Assembly (NCBI GenBank): GCA_021201795.1
Contig: JAJQEF010000020.1
Span: 28,347 to 92,346, forward strand
Length of the DNA stretch: 64,000 nucleotides
Direction: 5' to 3'
Origin: Rikenellaceae bacterium
GTDB lineage: Bacteria; Bacteroidota; Bacteroidia; Bacteroidales; Rikenellaceae
In this document: positions 52,094 through 61,903 of the stretch, one piece after another
How the letters are laid out: the number at the start of each line of letters is the position of its first letter
Numbering within the stretch: the first letter of the stretch is position 1
Notes under the pieces: generated by a model
Seen by the model: the letters and a program-made list of their open reading frames with translations, nothing else
Told to the model about the DNA's origin: nothing
Databases searched by the model: none
Program-made: the position numbers and the translations under genes

Positions 52094-54539
52094 ATTCCCT
52101 TACATATATACGTTTTACTCTTTGCGAGATCGAAGTAAATATTTCGTAAGGAATGGTATCGAGAACTTCTGCCATTTTCAATACATTCGGCACATTCCCG
52201 AAAATAATTACCTCATCTCCTTCACCAACAGGAATCCCGGTTATATCTATCATACATGTGTCCATGCAGATGTTTCCTACAATGCGAGCTGGTTTGCCCT
52301 TAACATAAAGTTCCCAGTTTCCATTACCCAGTTTTCTGTCCAGCCCGTCAGCATAACCGACAGGGATAGTGGCGATAACGGATTTTTTCTCTATTTTACC
52401 TCTCCGGCCGTATCCAACGGTTTCTCCCGGAGACAAAACTTTGATCTGGACTATCCGGCTTTTTAGGGTAGAGACATTTTTCAAGCAGTGTTGTTCCGTT
52501 GCGCTTATTCCATAAAGTCCGATCCCCAGCCTTACCATATCGTATTGAGCATTGCCGAATCTTTCGATAGCACTGCTGTTAGAGGAGTGCATGAGAATAT
52601 TTTGTTCTGGAAAAGCGGTTTTTATTTTATTTGCCATTCTTTCGAAGAGATTGATCTGGCTAGAGGTGAACTTGTCGAACGAAGGAGATTCGCTTACTGC
52701 AAAATGAGTGAAAATACTACTTATTGAAATTTCCTTGTTGAACTTTAAAATATGTATCAGTTGATCTATATCTTCTTCTACGAAACCAAGCCTGTGCATG
52801 CCGGAATCTATCTTGATGTGAACCGGATAGCCGGATTCTCCGTAACGGCTGAGTTCTTTCATGAACATTTCAAGAGAACTGAAACTGTATATTTCAGGCT
52901 CCAGGGAATGTTCGATCATAGTAGCAAAACTCCATGAATCGGCATTCAGCACCACAATAGGCATAGTAATGCCGGCTTCCCTTAAAGCTATCCCTTCGTC
53001 TGCAAATGCTACAGCCAGATAATCCACGCCATGGTGTTGAAGCATGGAGGCTACTTCAAATGAGCCGCTCCCATAAGAGAAAGCTTTTACCATTGCCATA
53101 GTTTTAACTCCCTGTCGCAGTTTGTTTCGATAATGATTCAGATTGTGCAGCATGGCGTCCATATCCACTTCCAGTATAGTGGAGTGAATTTTATTTTCTA
53201 AAATGCGTGTAATTTTTTCAAAACGGAATTCTCTGCTACCTTTTACCAGAATAGCTGAATTTGAGAAATCTTTTTTCTCGATGTGTCGAAGGAATTCTTC
53301 TGTTGTGGAGAAAATTTCTTTAGGAAGCGTGAAAACATCCTTGCATAAATTTATATTGCGTCCGATGCCGATTAATCTGACAATTCCTTTGTCTATAAGT
53401 AATTTATTAGCTTCCCTGTAAAGTTCAATATCATCATCCGACGAGGTTCCTAAAATGTCGGAAAGTATGACTATTTTTCTTTCGCTGCCAGCGATAGACT
53501 CGAGATAGTCGAGAGATGCGGACAGCGAATTTATATCGGAATTATAACTATCGTTTACGATCCTCGATCCGTTTATTCCTTCTATCAGCTCCATCCTCAT
53601 TATTACAGGGGCGAGCCTTGACATGTTGTCGATAAATTTTTCAGGTGGAATTCCTGCCGCAAGCAGAACCCCGATGGCCGCAACTGTATTTTCGACCGAA
53701 GGAAGATCTGTAAAGCTAAGTTTCACAATAAAAATTTTTTCACCGTATTTTAACTTTAATATCCCCGTTTTATCTGTTTCGTATTTAAGTATCCCTTCCT
53801 GTCCGATCGTAAACAATCTTCTGTCAGGATAAAATTCCCGAATCTTTTCCGCCTCGTTGACATGTCCGCTATGGAATATGATCGTTTCAGAGTCTTTGAA
53901 AAGTCTGATCTTTTCTTCGGCAAGATGTCTTTGGGAAATGAAGTTTTCGTTATGCGCTGTACCTATATTCGTTATCAGTCCTATGTCCGGTTTAATTATT
54001 TTTTCAAGAACGTCCATTTCTCCTGGCAAAGAGATGCCGGCCTCGATTATTGCCATATCTTCGTCTCCGTTCAGCATAAGTAGAGACAAAGGAACTCCTA
54101 AGCTTGAATTGAAGCTTCTCGGACTGCGGAACAGTTTAATATCTTTAGGGCATAATTGAGCGATCCATTCTTTTACTATTGTTTTTCCGTTGCTTCCTGT
54201 TACAGACACTATTTTCCCCTTGAATCTGCTCCGGTGATATGCCGCGAGTTTCTGCAGAGTTTTAAGGCTGTTATCCGAAATAATAAATGATGCTTCAGGA
54301 TATGAAGAAATATCGAATCCCCTGTCGACTAAAAAGGAGCGGATTCCTCTTTTAAACATGTCGGCAATATAGAAATGTCCGTCGTGATTTTTTCCTGCGA
54401 TGGCAATGAAAATAGAATTGTCCGGTAACGATCCTGCAGTTCTGCTGTCTGTTATTACGTTGCGGACAGTCTGATCTGCGCCTGCCAGTTGAGTGGATGT
54501 AATTTCAGCTATATCGCTAAGCAGGTATTTCATTGTCAA
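52092..54539 (-). CDS. murF-alr: Bifunctional MurF ligase / alanine racemase
   Basis: 815 residues. The N-terminal ~455 residues are MurF, which joins D-Ala-D-Ala to UDP-MurNAc-tripeptide: ATP loop VSVTGSNGKTIVKEW, IIEAGISLPGEMDVL and VNDSYNSDINSL. The C-terminal part is alanine racemase: TILEVDMDAMLHNLNHY, the PLP lysine in MAMVKAFSYGSGSFEVA, KIDSGMHRLGF, and the catalytic Tyr in GYGRRGKI. The fusion joins supply and use of D-alanine and is known across Bacteroidetes. The start overlaps the tsaD stop by 4 nt; a second ATG lies two codons downstream. Confidence 0.95.
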   Translation of the reverse strand: MTMKYLLSDIAEITSTQLAGADQTVRNVITDSRTAGSLPDNSIFIAIAGKNHDGHFYIADMFKRGIRSFLVDRGFDISSYPEASFIISDNSLKTLQKLAAYHRSRFKGKIVSVTGSNGKTIVKEWIAQLCPKDIKLFRSPRSFNSSLGVPLSLLMLNGDEDMAIIEAGISLPGEMDVLEKIIKPDIGLITNIGTAHNENFISQRHLAEEKIRLFKDSETIIFHSGHVNEAEKIREFYPDRRLFTIGQEGILKYETDKTGILKLKYGEKIFIVKLSFTDLPSVENTVAAIGVLLAAGIPPEKFIDNMSRLAPVIMRMELIEGINGSRIVNDSYNSDINSLSASLDYLESIAGSERKIVILSDILGTSSDDDIELYREANKLLIDKGIVRLIGIGRNINLCKDVFTLPKEIFSTTEEFLRHIEKKDFSNSAILVKGSREFRFEKITRILENKIHSTILEVDMDAMLHNLNHYRNKLRQGVKTMAMVKAFSYGSGSFEVASMLQHHGVDYLAVAFADEGIALREAGITMPIVVLNADSWSFATMIEHSLEPEIYSFSSLEMFMKELSRYGESGYPVHIKIDSGMHRLGFVEEDIDQLIHILKFNKEISISSIFTHFAVSESPSFDKFTSSQINLFERMANKIKTAFPEQNILMHSSNSSAIERFGNAQYDMVRLGIGLYGISATEQHCLKNVSTLKSRIVQIKVLSPGETVGYGRRGKIEKKSVIATIPVGYADGLDRKLGNGNWELYVKGKPARIVGNICMDTCMIDITGIPVGEGDEVIIFGNVPNVLKMAEVLDTIPYEIFTSISQRVKRIYVRE

Positions 54540-55555
54540 AAGTTATTGCGTGCTTCCGGAGAAACGTCCAGTCTGCTGAAGTCTTTGTTGATGTATTTGT
54601 AATGGCCCGCCATGGCTATCATGGCCGCGTTGTCCGTGGTGAATCTGAATTCCGGAATGTAAGTTTTCCAGCCGCGTTTTATGCCTTCTTTTTCAACGGC
54701 ATTTCTCAAACCTGAATTTGCCGATACGCCTCCACCGATAGCAATCTGCGTTATGCCGTATTGCTTAGAGGCTTTGATGAGCTTGTTCATCAGTATCTCC
54801 GTGACTGTTGCCTGCAATGATGCGCAAAGGTCATTTTTGTTTTCTTCGATAAAAGACGGATTGGCTGCCATTTCTTTTTTCAGGAAATAAAGAAATGATG
54901 TTTTCAGTCCGCTGAAACTGTAATTCAATTCGTCTACCGACGGTTTTGCAAAACGGGACTTACTCGGATCGCCTTCTTTTGCGAGCTTGTCTATCACTGG
55001 ACCCCCTGGGTAAGGAAGTCCCATTATTTTAGCGCATTTGTCGAATGCCTCACCAGCTGCGTCATCGATGGTTTCTCCGATAATCTCCATATCCTCAGGG
55101 CCTTTTGCAAGAATTATCTGCGAATTTCCTCCTGAAACCAGCAGACAAATGAATGGGAATTCTGGATGCGGGGTTTCTTTTTCAGGAACGTCGATAAAAT
55201 GGGAAAGGACATGACCGTTCAAGTGGTTGATCTCCAGTAGGGGAATATTTTTGGCAAGAGACAAACCTTTTGCGAACGATACTCCCACGACGAGAGAGCC
55301 GAGAAGTCCGGGGCCTCTTGTAAAAGCTATCCCATCGATATCATCCATGGAAACGCCGGCTTCTTTAAGGGCCGTGTCCACTACCGGTACTATATTCTGC
55401 TGGTGCGCGCGTGAAGCGAGTTCCGGTATGACCCCCCCGTATTTACGGTGGACCTCCTGTCCTGCAATTACATTCGACAGCAAGATGCCGTTACGGATTA
55501 CTGCCGCCGAAGTATCGTCGCATGAAGATTCAATTCCTAATATCGTAATATCCAT
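54536..55555 (-). CDS. tsaD: tRNA N6-adenosine threonylcarbamoyltransferase
   Basis: A 339-residue Kae1/TsaD-family protein making t6A37 in ANN-reading tRNAs. ILGIESSCDDTSAAVI at the N-terminus, the metal-binding INHLNGHVLSHF, the ATP/ASKHA loop LLVSGGNSQIIL and IAIGGGVSANSGLR are intact. It forms a two-gene minus-strand operon with murF-alr. Its -7 box is at 55653. Confidence 0.96.
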   Translation of the reverse strand: MDITILGIESSCDDTSAAVIRNGILLSNVIAGQEVHRKYGGVIPELASRAHQQNIVPVVDTALKEAGVSMDDIDGIAFTRGPGLLGSLVVGVSFAKGLSLAKNIPLLEINHLNGHVLSHFIDVPEKETPHPEFPFICLLVSGGNSQIILAKGPEDMEIIGETIDDAAGEAFDKCAKIMGLPYPGGPVIDKLAKEGDPSKSRFAKPSVDELNYSFSGLKTSFLYFLKKEMAANPSFIEENKNDLCASLQATVTEILMNKLIKASKQYGITQIAIGGGVSANSGLRNAVEKEGIKRGWKTYIPEFRFTTDNAAMIAMAGHYKYINKDFSRLDVSPEARNNF

Positions 55556-55652
55556 AATAATTCCGGGTAAAACACGTATAAAATAAACAGCAGCGACCAG
55601 ATGGTAAATTCGGACGGCCGATATGCCGATTTTTTTTATTAAAATTGTACCA

Positions 55653-55660
55653 CAAATGTA
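55653..55660 (-). promoter_or_regulatory. -7 promoter box of tsaD-murF-alr
   Basis: CAAATGTA on the plus strand is TACATTTG on the minus strand, about 98 nt before the tsaD ATG. It lies just upstream of the divergent tamB start, so the two transcripts may interfere. Confidence 0.5.
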
Positions 55661-55666
55661 GCATAA

Positions 55667-58600
55667 ATGCGGAAATTTATAAAAATAATATTGTCAGTAT
55701 TTTCGATCCTTATTTTGACAGTTATTACTGTTCCGGTATTCCTATCGGTACTTTTGAGTATAAATTCCGTACAGAACTTTGTCATATCCAAGGCAGCAAA
55801 TATATTCAGTAACTATCTCGGAACTACCGTAACGATTGAACATATCGATCTGAAATTGTTTAACAGGGTCGTTCTGAAGGGTGTATATCTGGAGGATTTC
55901 GAAGGTGATACGTTGATATATGCCGGTCATGTGGATGTGGGTTTCAGGGGATACAGTCCGGCCAGGAATGTATTGAGGTTCGGGGATGTTACAGTTGCCA
56001 ATGCGGTTATGAACCTTCGGCAGGATTCTACGCTGACCTCTAATCTTTCTGCTGTATTTTCTAAATTTAAAAATGAAGAGAAAAAGGACCGTAGGGATTT
56101 TTATCTGAGAAGCGGTTTTGTAAAAGTTCACGGTATGCGCTTTTCCATGAAAAAATATGAATTTATCGAAAGACCGTACGGCGTTAACTTTACCGATCTC
56201 GATGTCTCCGGGATACACCTTGAAATTCCGAAATTCAATCTGGAGAATGATATTATCACGGCTGAGATAAAGAGTCTGTCTTTTGAAGAAAAAAGCGGAT
56301 TCGAATGCAGGGAGCTCAGTATTGCCGATATATCGGTATCTCCGCAGGCTATTAAATTGGATGATCTGCGGATAAGGGATGAATACTCCCGGATCACAAT
56401 GACTGAGTTTGGTTTTAACTATGATGATTGGAGCGGTTTTAATGAATTTTTAGATGATGTGTCTTTAAATTCAGTAATGGACGATTGTTTTGTCGATTTC
56501 AGGACCATAGCATTTTTTGCGCCTTCCTTCCAAACATGGGATTTTACAGTCGTAATTCCGAGAGGAAGTGTTCAGGGGCCGGTATCGGACATGAAAGGAT
56601 ATTTAAGAAATACGAAAATAAATAATAATACACTACTCGATGTCGATTTTTCCATGAGCGGACTGCCGGAAGCGGCCCAGACGGAGTTTAGGTTCGATGT
56701 AAACAGGCTTGTTACTGAAGATACCGATATAGATCGTATTTACAGGGGTATAACAGGAAATGATCTTGGAAAGGTATTGGAATATATCGACGGTTTGGGA
56801 GATATAAATCTAACAGGAAGTTTTAACGGTCTTTTTTCCGATTTCAGTGCAGAGGGAAGATTAATTACGGATGCGGGAAATGTGGATTTGAAAATGGATC
56901 TCATTCCGGATAATACGGGCAGCCGGATAAAGGGGAATGTAATTCTGGATAATGTGAGTGCCGGCAATATTATTTCTTTCGGTAAACTGGGAGAAGTAAC
57001 TATGGGAGCCGAGGTAGAAGGTACGATCTCTTCTGCGAATGTGGATATTCTGGCCCGCATCAATATAGAATCCCTGTTCTTTAACGATTACACCTATAAT
57101 AATATTGAGGCGGATGGTATTATCCGTAAGGATTATTATGAAGGAAAAATATCTTCCTACGACAGGAACGCGGAACTTACAGTATCGGGTATAATGGATT
57201 TTACCGGAGAACTTCCGGACTACGACCTTGAACTTTATATTATAAATGCGGATCTGGGAAAACTGAATCTAAATAAACGCGATTCGGTGGCAGTTATAAG
57301 TATGAACATGTATATGAATGCTGAAGGTTTTAATATAGACGATATAAATGGATACGGGGAAATAACGGATTTACAATATTTGTTCAACAGCGATACGGTC
57401 CGTTCGGAAAATGTAAGGCTTATAGCCGAAAATAACGACCACAACAAAATGTTGGCGCTATATTCGGATATTATGGACGTTGAGCTTCATACGAAATTGA
57501 ATTATGCGGATATGATTCCGTATTTCGAAAACACCCTTTCAAAATACATATCTTCATTTACAAGAAGAATCGACCTCGTAGAGGAGCTCGAGATGCGCAG
57601 CAGGACGGAAACTGTCAGTACAATAAGGGATTACTATATTGTAAAGGCTAATATTAAAGGAAACAGGAATTTCGTTTCGGCTATCGTGCCTGAATTACGG
57701 GTGTCGGAGGGAACCAACCTCTCTTTTATTTTTAATCCGCTCAGTGAGGATTTTTCCGTAATGCTGGAATCCGAGCTTGTGGAGTATAAAACTGCCTATG
57801 CATCCGGACTAAGCTTCACGAATATGAATCAATCGGATTCCATCGCAGTGTATCTCCGTACTTCCGAGCTTGGTTTCGGAAATTTCTATATGCCTGATTT
57901 TTCTCTTCACGGAGGCGCAAAAAATAATGAAATAAATATTTCGGCAGGATTCAAAAATGAACTCAATAAAACTTCGGCGATTATAAATACCGTGTCTTCG
58001 ACCGTATACGATACGGTCACATCGAAGAGCACCATCACCACACGGTTTTATACTTCCCGCCTTGTAATGGGAGAAAATTCCTGGAACATAGTTTCGCGTT
58101 CTATATTTTTCGGGAATGGGAAAATTGAGATCGATAGGTTCCGGATACAGAGCGAAGGTCAGCAGCTAACGGTAAACGGTATAATTTCGGATAATTCCTC
58201 AGATACCCTTAAATTGGCGATGAAAAATTTTAACCTTGCACCTTTATCCGCTTTCGTAGATCGCTTCGGATTCAAGGTTTCTGGTACCATAGACGGTGAT
58301 GCAGATATAACAGGTGTTACCGGAGACAGGTTGTTTTATTCGCAGATAAACTTTAATAATGTCGTAATTAACGACCGCGCTTTGCCAGACAGTAAATTTA
58401 ATACGGTTTGGGATAATGATAATGACAGAATAGTCGTATCCCTGATGACGGATCAAAATGTTAAAATAATTGATGGGCATTATGTTCCTAAAGAAAAAAA
58501 TTATTTTGTTAAGGCAGATATTCCTTATACTGATCTTATATTTTTAAGCCCGTTCCTTGATGGAGTTCTCAGGGATATAGAAGGAACCGCACATACTCAA

Positions 58601-60142
58601 ATAGAACTTACGGGCACAGGGAATAAACCGTTACTTAATGGAACCATAGCTATAAGGGATTTTTCCACTACCGTGGATTTTACGAATGTGCGGTATCACC
58701 TGTATGACACTATGGTTAATGTGATTAACAATAATCTGGAACTTAAGGGGAGATTATATGATGATAGTGGTGGAGATGCCGGTCTCGAGCTGGCACTTAC
58801 CACGAAGTATCTTGCCGATATGAACTATGATGTCCGCGTATATCCGGATAAATTGTTGGCCCTTAATACTACTGCTAATGATAACGATATATTTTACGGA
58901 AGGGTATATGCTTCCGGGAGAGTTGGCGTCCGGGGAAACAAACGCAACGTTTTTATGGATATATATGCAAATACGGAAGCGAATTCCAGGATAGTGATAC
59001 CGATCGATGATGCCGCTTCCATATCCGAAGCCGATTTCATTTATTTCCGCACCCCGCGCGATACTACCGATAGAACGGATATCTCTCGCAGGAAGGAACT
59101 GAGGAGCAGAATGAGAACCCAGCAGAGACGGGAGACCAAAAGTGATCTGGAGATAGATATTACAATGGATATAAATCCCGGACTCGAGATTAAGCTTCAG
59201 ATGGACACTGATAATAAAAATGAGATAAATGCAAAGGGAACAGGAACCATAGGAATGGGGATAAAACCAAATGAAAATCTGTTTACTATGGCCGGAGACT
59301 TTGAAATTGTCGAGGGAACCTATGATTTCAGTCTTCCCAACCTTCCGGCGAGCAAACAGTTCTCGATAGAGAGGGATAGCCGCATACAATGGACAGGGGA
59401 CCCTTTGAGCGCCAATCTGGATATTCAGGCTGTTTACAAACTCAGGGCTTCTATTGCTCCTTTGATGAACGAGTCTTATAGGCAGAACGTTCCTGTGGAG
59501 TGTGTGATTTTATTGACGGATAAACTGACTCAGCCTACGATAAATTTCGATGTACGTGTTCCTACTGCGGATACGGAAATACAGAGTGCCGTACATAATG
59601 CAATGAATACACAGGAAATGAAGTCCACGCAATTTATCTGGCTGCTGGCAACGAATAGCTTTTATGTGGATAATAATTCGACGAGCAATATCGGAACGAT
59701 GGCGACTGTTTCGACGGGAGTAGAATTTCTTACTAACCAACTGAGCAGCTGGTTCTCCAACGACCGCCTGCGGTTTAATTTCGGATACAGGCCCAAGAGC
59801 GATGTGTCGTCGGATGAAATAGATTTCTCGTATTCGCAGGAGATAATACCTAATAAACTGCTTATAGAAGCGGAAGCTAACTACAATCTCGGTAATAATC
59901 AGACTAACACTGTCAATAATAATGCAAACCAGCTATCCGGGGATTTTTATATAACGTATATTTTCGATCGAATAGGTAATCTGCGCGCCCGGGCATTTAC
60001 CCGTACTATCGATCGTTTCGATGAAAATCAGGGTTTACAGGAGAGCGGTGTAGGATTATATTATAAGAAAGATTTCGATTCTTTCAGCGATCTCTTCAGA
60101 AGGAAACGACGCAATACAGTGAAAAAAGAAGAGGAGGAATGA
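55667..60142 (+). CDS. tamB: TamB-like translocation and assembly protein
   Basis: A 1491-residue AsmA-superfamily envelope protein. An N-terminal membrane anchor (FIKIILSVFSILILTVITVP) is followed by a very long repetitive beta-strand region, ending in the DUF490/TamB C-terminal domain: FTMAGDFEIVEGTYDFSLPN, DPLSANLDIQAVYKLRA, VPVECVILLTDKLTQPTINF and SSWFSNDRLRFNFGYRPKSD. TamB forms a hydrophobic groove spanning the periplasm and moves lipids or assists outer membrane protein assembly. The partner TamA is not adjacent. The stop lies in the loop of a bidirectional hairpin. Confidence 0.94.
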   Translation: MRKFIKIILSVFSILILTVITVPVFLSVLLSINSVQNFVISKAANIFSNYLGTTVTIEHIDLKLFNRVVLKGVYLEDFEGDTLIYAGHVDVGFRGYSPARNVLRFGDVTVANAVMNLRQDSTLTSNLSAVFSKFKNEEKKDRRDFYLRSGFVKVHGMRFSMKKYEFIERPYGVNFTDLDVSGIHLEIPKFNLENDIITAEIKSLSFEEKSGFECRELSIADISVSPQAIKLDDLRIRDEYSRITMTEFGFNYDDWSGFNEFLDDVSLNSVMDDCFVDFRTIAFFAPSFQTWDFTVVIPRGSVQGPVSDMKGYLRNTKINNNTLLDVDFSMSGLPEAAQTEFRFDVNRLVTEDTDIDRIYRGITGNDLGKVLEYIDGLGDINLTGSFNGLFSDFSAEGRLITDAGNVDLKMDLIPDNTGSRIKGNVILDNVSAGNIISFGKLGEVTMGAEVEGTISSANVDILARINIESLFFNDYTYNNIEADGIIRKDYYEGKISSYDRNAELTVSGIMDFTGELPDYDLELYIINADLGKLNLNKRDSVAVISMNMYMNAEGFNIDDINGYGEITDLQYLFNSDTVRSENVRLIAENNDHNKMLALYSDIMDVELHTKLNYADMIPYFENTLSKYISSFTRRIDLVEELEMRSRTETVSTIRDYYIVKANIKGNRNFVSAIVPELRVSEGTNLSFIFNPLSEDFSVMLESELVEYKTAYASGLSFTNMNQSDSIAVYLRTSELGFGNFYMPDFSLHGGAKNNEINISAGFKNELNKTSAIINTVSSTVYDTVTSKSTITTRFYTSRLVMGENSWNIVSRSIFFGNGKIEIDRFRIQSEGQQLTVNGIISDNSSDTLKLAMKNFNLAPLSAFVDRFGFKVSGTIDGDADITGVTGDRLFYSQINFNNVVINDRALPDSKFNTVWDNDNDRIVVSLMTDQNVKIIDGHYVPKEKNYFVKADIPYTDLIFLSPFLDGVLRDIEGTAHTQIELTGTGNKPLLNGTIAIRDFSTTVDFTNVRYHLYDTMVNVINNNLELKGRLYDDSGGDAGLELALTTKYLADMNYDVRVYPDKLLALNTTANDNDIFYGRVYASGRVGVRGNKRNVFMDIYANTEANSRIVIPIDDAASISEADFIYFRTPRDTTDRTDISRRKELRSRMRTQQRRETKSDLEIDITMDINPGLEIKLQMDTDNKNEINAKGTGTIGMGIKPNENLFTMAGDFEIVEGTYDFSLPNLPASKQFSIERDSRIQWTGDPLSANLDIQAVYKLRASIAPLMNESYRQNVPVECVILLTDKLTQPTINFDVRVPTADTEIQSAVHNAMNTQEMKSTQFIWLLATNSFYVDNNSTSNIGTMATVSTGVEFLTNQLSSWFSNDRLRFNFGYRPKSDVSSDEIDFSYSQEIIPNKLLIEAEANYNLGNNQTNTVNNNANQLSGDFYITYIFDRIGNLRARAFTRTIDRFDENQGLQESGVGLYYKKDFDSFSDLFRRKRRNTVKKEEEE

Positions 60143-60166
60143 TGGTTCCTCCTCTTTAAATTTTTA
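60129..60166. terminator. Bidirectional terminator between tamB and the SPOR gene
   Basis: An 11-bp stem AAGAGGAGGAA/TTCCTCCTCTT (60129-60139 with 60146-60156) with the tamB TGA in its loop. T-rich tails on both strands (TTTAAATTTTT and CTTTTTTC). Confidence 0.88.
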
Positions 60167-60673
60167 TTATAAGGTACTGTTACTGTCGTATTCGGGAATT
60201 TCTTCCGTTTCAGGAATAACGGCAGGTGAGTACATAAAATTTTTCAATGGAATATCCTCCCTTACAACAAATGCCTTGTCATAGACGTTCTTCACTCTTC
60301 CCCAGATAACTATCGCTTCTTCCGATGTAAGGCAGTCGCCTACGGTAACTTTAAAATAAGGATTATCATAGGACCAATATACCGGAATATCCGGAAAATT
60401 ATTCCTGAATTGTTCCAGAACGGTGTTGGATCTCACCCTTGCATCCTGTCCGTTGTCGAAAAATATCCTTACCCTGTATCCGCGAATCTTTTTTTCAGGA
60501 TACACAGGAGATGAATTTGTCGCAGATGCTGCACTTCCGTGTTCATTTACCGTAACGCTGGTTCCGGTAACCGGATCGGACTGCCGTAAAGAGTTTTTCA
60601 GCTCTATGTCCTTAGAAAACATCTTTACGGACGATGTAATAAAGAAAAGTAATAAAAGACTTTTTCGTATCAT
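60167..60673 (-). CDS. SPOR-like domain protein
   Basis: 168 residues with a signal peptide (KSLLLLFFITSSVKMFS). The C-terminal region GYRVRIFFDNGQDARVRSNT, VYWSYDNPYFKVTVGDCLT and EEAIVIWGRVKNVYDKAFVV has the strand-helix order of a SPOR peptidoglycan-binding domain as found in Bacteroidetes. It is the last gene of a minus-strand operon and probably sits in the periplasm on denuded glycan strands. The short acidic tail is unconserved. Confidence 0.82.
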   Translation of the reverse strand: MIRKSLLLLFFITSSVKMFSKDIELKNSLRQSDPVTGTSVTVNEHGSAASATNSSPVYPEKKIRGYRVRIFFDNGQDARVRSNTVLEQFRNNFPDIPVYWSYDNPYFKVTVGDCLTSEEAIVIWGRVKNVYDKAFVVREDIPLKNFMYSPAVIPETEEIPEYDSNSTL

Positions 60674-60690
60674 CGGATGAATTTTTCAGT

Positions 60691-61179
60691 TTAAAATATA
60701 TCGTCAATACCGGTGAATTCCATAAATTCCTTAAGCGGCATATTGTCTATTTCGTATTTATGTCCTATTATTGATTTTTTGAATTTAAGATATCCGCTTA
60801 CCGTTATATCGCTCTCCAGGATTTTATCAATCGATCCTTCGCTCATCACGAGCATGGCACCTGGCATGTCGTATTTTATGTCCAGTGGAATTGTAATCTC
60901 CGTTACTCTTTTTTTTCTGATAGTAATTCCATCAGTGAGTTTTGCTCTGAGAAGTTCCCTTCCGGAACCATTATTGAGAGCCAATTCTGCGTCGGATATA
61001 CTGAACCTGCGGTTGGCGCTGCTGTAAATCTCAGCGGAAACCGATATCCTTGCTTTAGATAATGTTACTCCGTGGGTTTCGAAATTAGTTACTTGCAGTA
61101 GCCTTATGTCCGCATCGTCGTTTATTTTGCATGAAGCAAAAGTTAATATCGCTAATGCTATTAAAATTAATTTTTTCAT
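60691..61179 (-). CDS. LEA-type-2-like lipoprotein
   Basis: 162 residues. A lipoprotein signal (LIALAILTFASC, lipobox FASC) is followed by a single beta-sandwich: VTLSKARISVSAEIYSSANR and AKLTDGITIRKKRVTEITIP resemble the LEA14/WHy fold. There is no catalytic motif. It starts with a 4-nt overlap of menG and ends 17 nt before the SPOR gene. Assignment to the LEA-2 fold is by strand pattern only. Confidence 0.7.
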   Translation of the reverse strand: MKKLILIALAILTFASCKINDDADIRLLQVTNFETHGVTLSKARISVSAEIYSSANRRFSISDAELALNNGSGRELLRAKLTDGITIRKKRVTEITIPLDIKYDMPGAMLVMSEGSIDKILESDITVSGYLKFKKSIIGHKYEIDNMPLKEFMEFTGIDDIF

Positions 61180-61901
61180 TTTTTTATTCCAGTATATATC
61201 TTTACAAGTCCGAACGTCAAATTTATCATTTTATTTTCTTTAAAACCAGTGTCGGAAAGAATCCGGACAAATCTTTCGCCATAAGGAAAATTTTCCACCG
61301 ATTCCTGTAGGTATCTGTATGCTTTGCGGTCGCCGGAAACAAGACCTCCGATATACGGCAGGAATTTCCTGAAATAAAAAGTATACAATTTATTGATTAT
61401 AGTATTTCCCGGCATCGAGAATTCAAGTATATAATACCTTCCTCCGCTGCGCAGCACCCTGTAAATCTGTTCCAATCCCTTGGGTATATCTTCGAAGTTC
61501 CGTATCCCGAAGGCAATCGTTACGGCATCGAAGGTATTGTCTTCATACGGAAGATTCTCCCCGTCCGCTTCTTCAAATGTCAGATGTGAATCGAGGTCTT
61601 TTTTAAGTGCTTTCTCTTTTGCAATAGCAAGCATCTCCGGAGAAAGGTCCGCTCCGTGTATAATCGCTCCGGGAATTTTACGGGATAGCATAAACGCCAT
61701 ATCCCCAGTTCCGGTGGCCAGATCGAGTATGGAGGCCGGATTGTTCCTGTCTACTAATGACACTGTTTTTTTTCTCCATCTTTTGTCGATTCCGAAAGAC
61801 AACACATGATTAAGCAGATCGTAGCGAAAAACTATGCGGTCGAACATCGTTTTGACCTGCTTTTTTTTCGATTCGTTTTTTTCGTATGGTTTAACAGTCA
61901 T
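61176..61901 (-). CDS. menG: Demethylmenaquinone methyltransferase
   Basis: A 241-residue UbiE/MenG-type SAM methyltransferase for the last step of menaquinone synthesis. VKTMFDRIVFRYDLLNHVLS at the start, the SAM loop ILDLATGTGDMAFML, ADLSPEMLAIA, TIAFGIRNFEDIPKGLEQIY and LEFSMPGN are all present. It complements mqnB in this window. It lies 2 nt after the ABC permease gene in the minus-strand operon. Confidence 0.95.
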   Translation of the reverse strand: MTVKPYEKNESKKKQVKTMFDRIVFRYDLLNHVLSFGIDKRWRKKTVSLVDRNNPASILDLATGTGDMAFMLSRKIPGAIIHGADLSPEMLAIAKEKALKKDLDSHLTFEEADGENLPYEDNTFDAVTIAFGIRNFEDIPKGLEQIYRVLRSGGRYYILEFSMPGNTIINKLYTFYFRKFLPYIGGLVSGDRKAYRYLQESVENFPYGERFVRILSDTGFKENKMINLTFGLVKIYTGIKK

Positions 61902-61903
61902 GT

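Noticed and set aside
51901..52149. 82-residue plus-strand ORF
   Set aside because: It runs through the structured RNA, a terminator and the end of murF-alr and has no protein-like features.
52092..54539. MurF-Alr fusion as a novelty
   Set aside because: This fusion is already known throughout Bacteroidetes.
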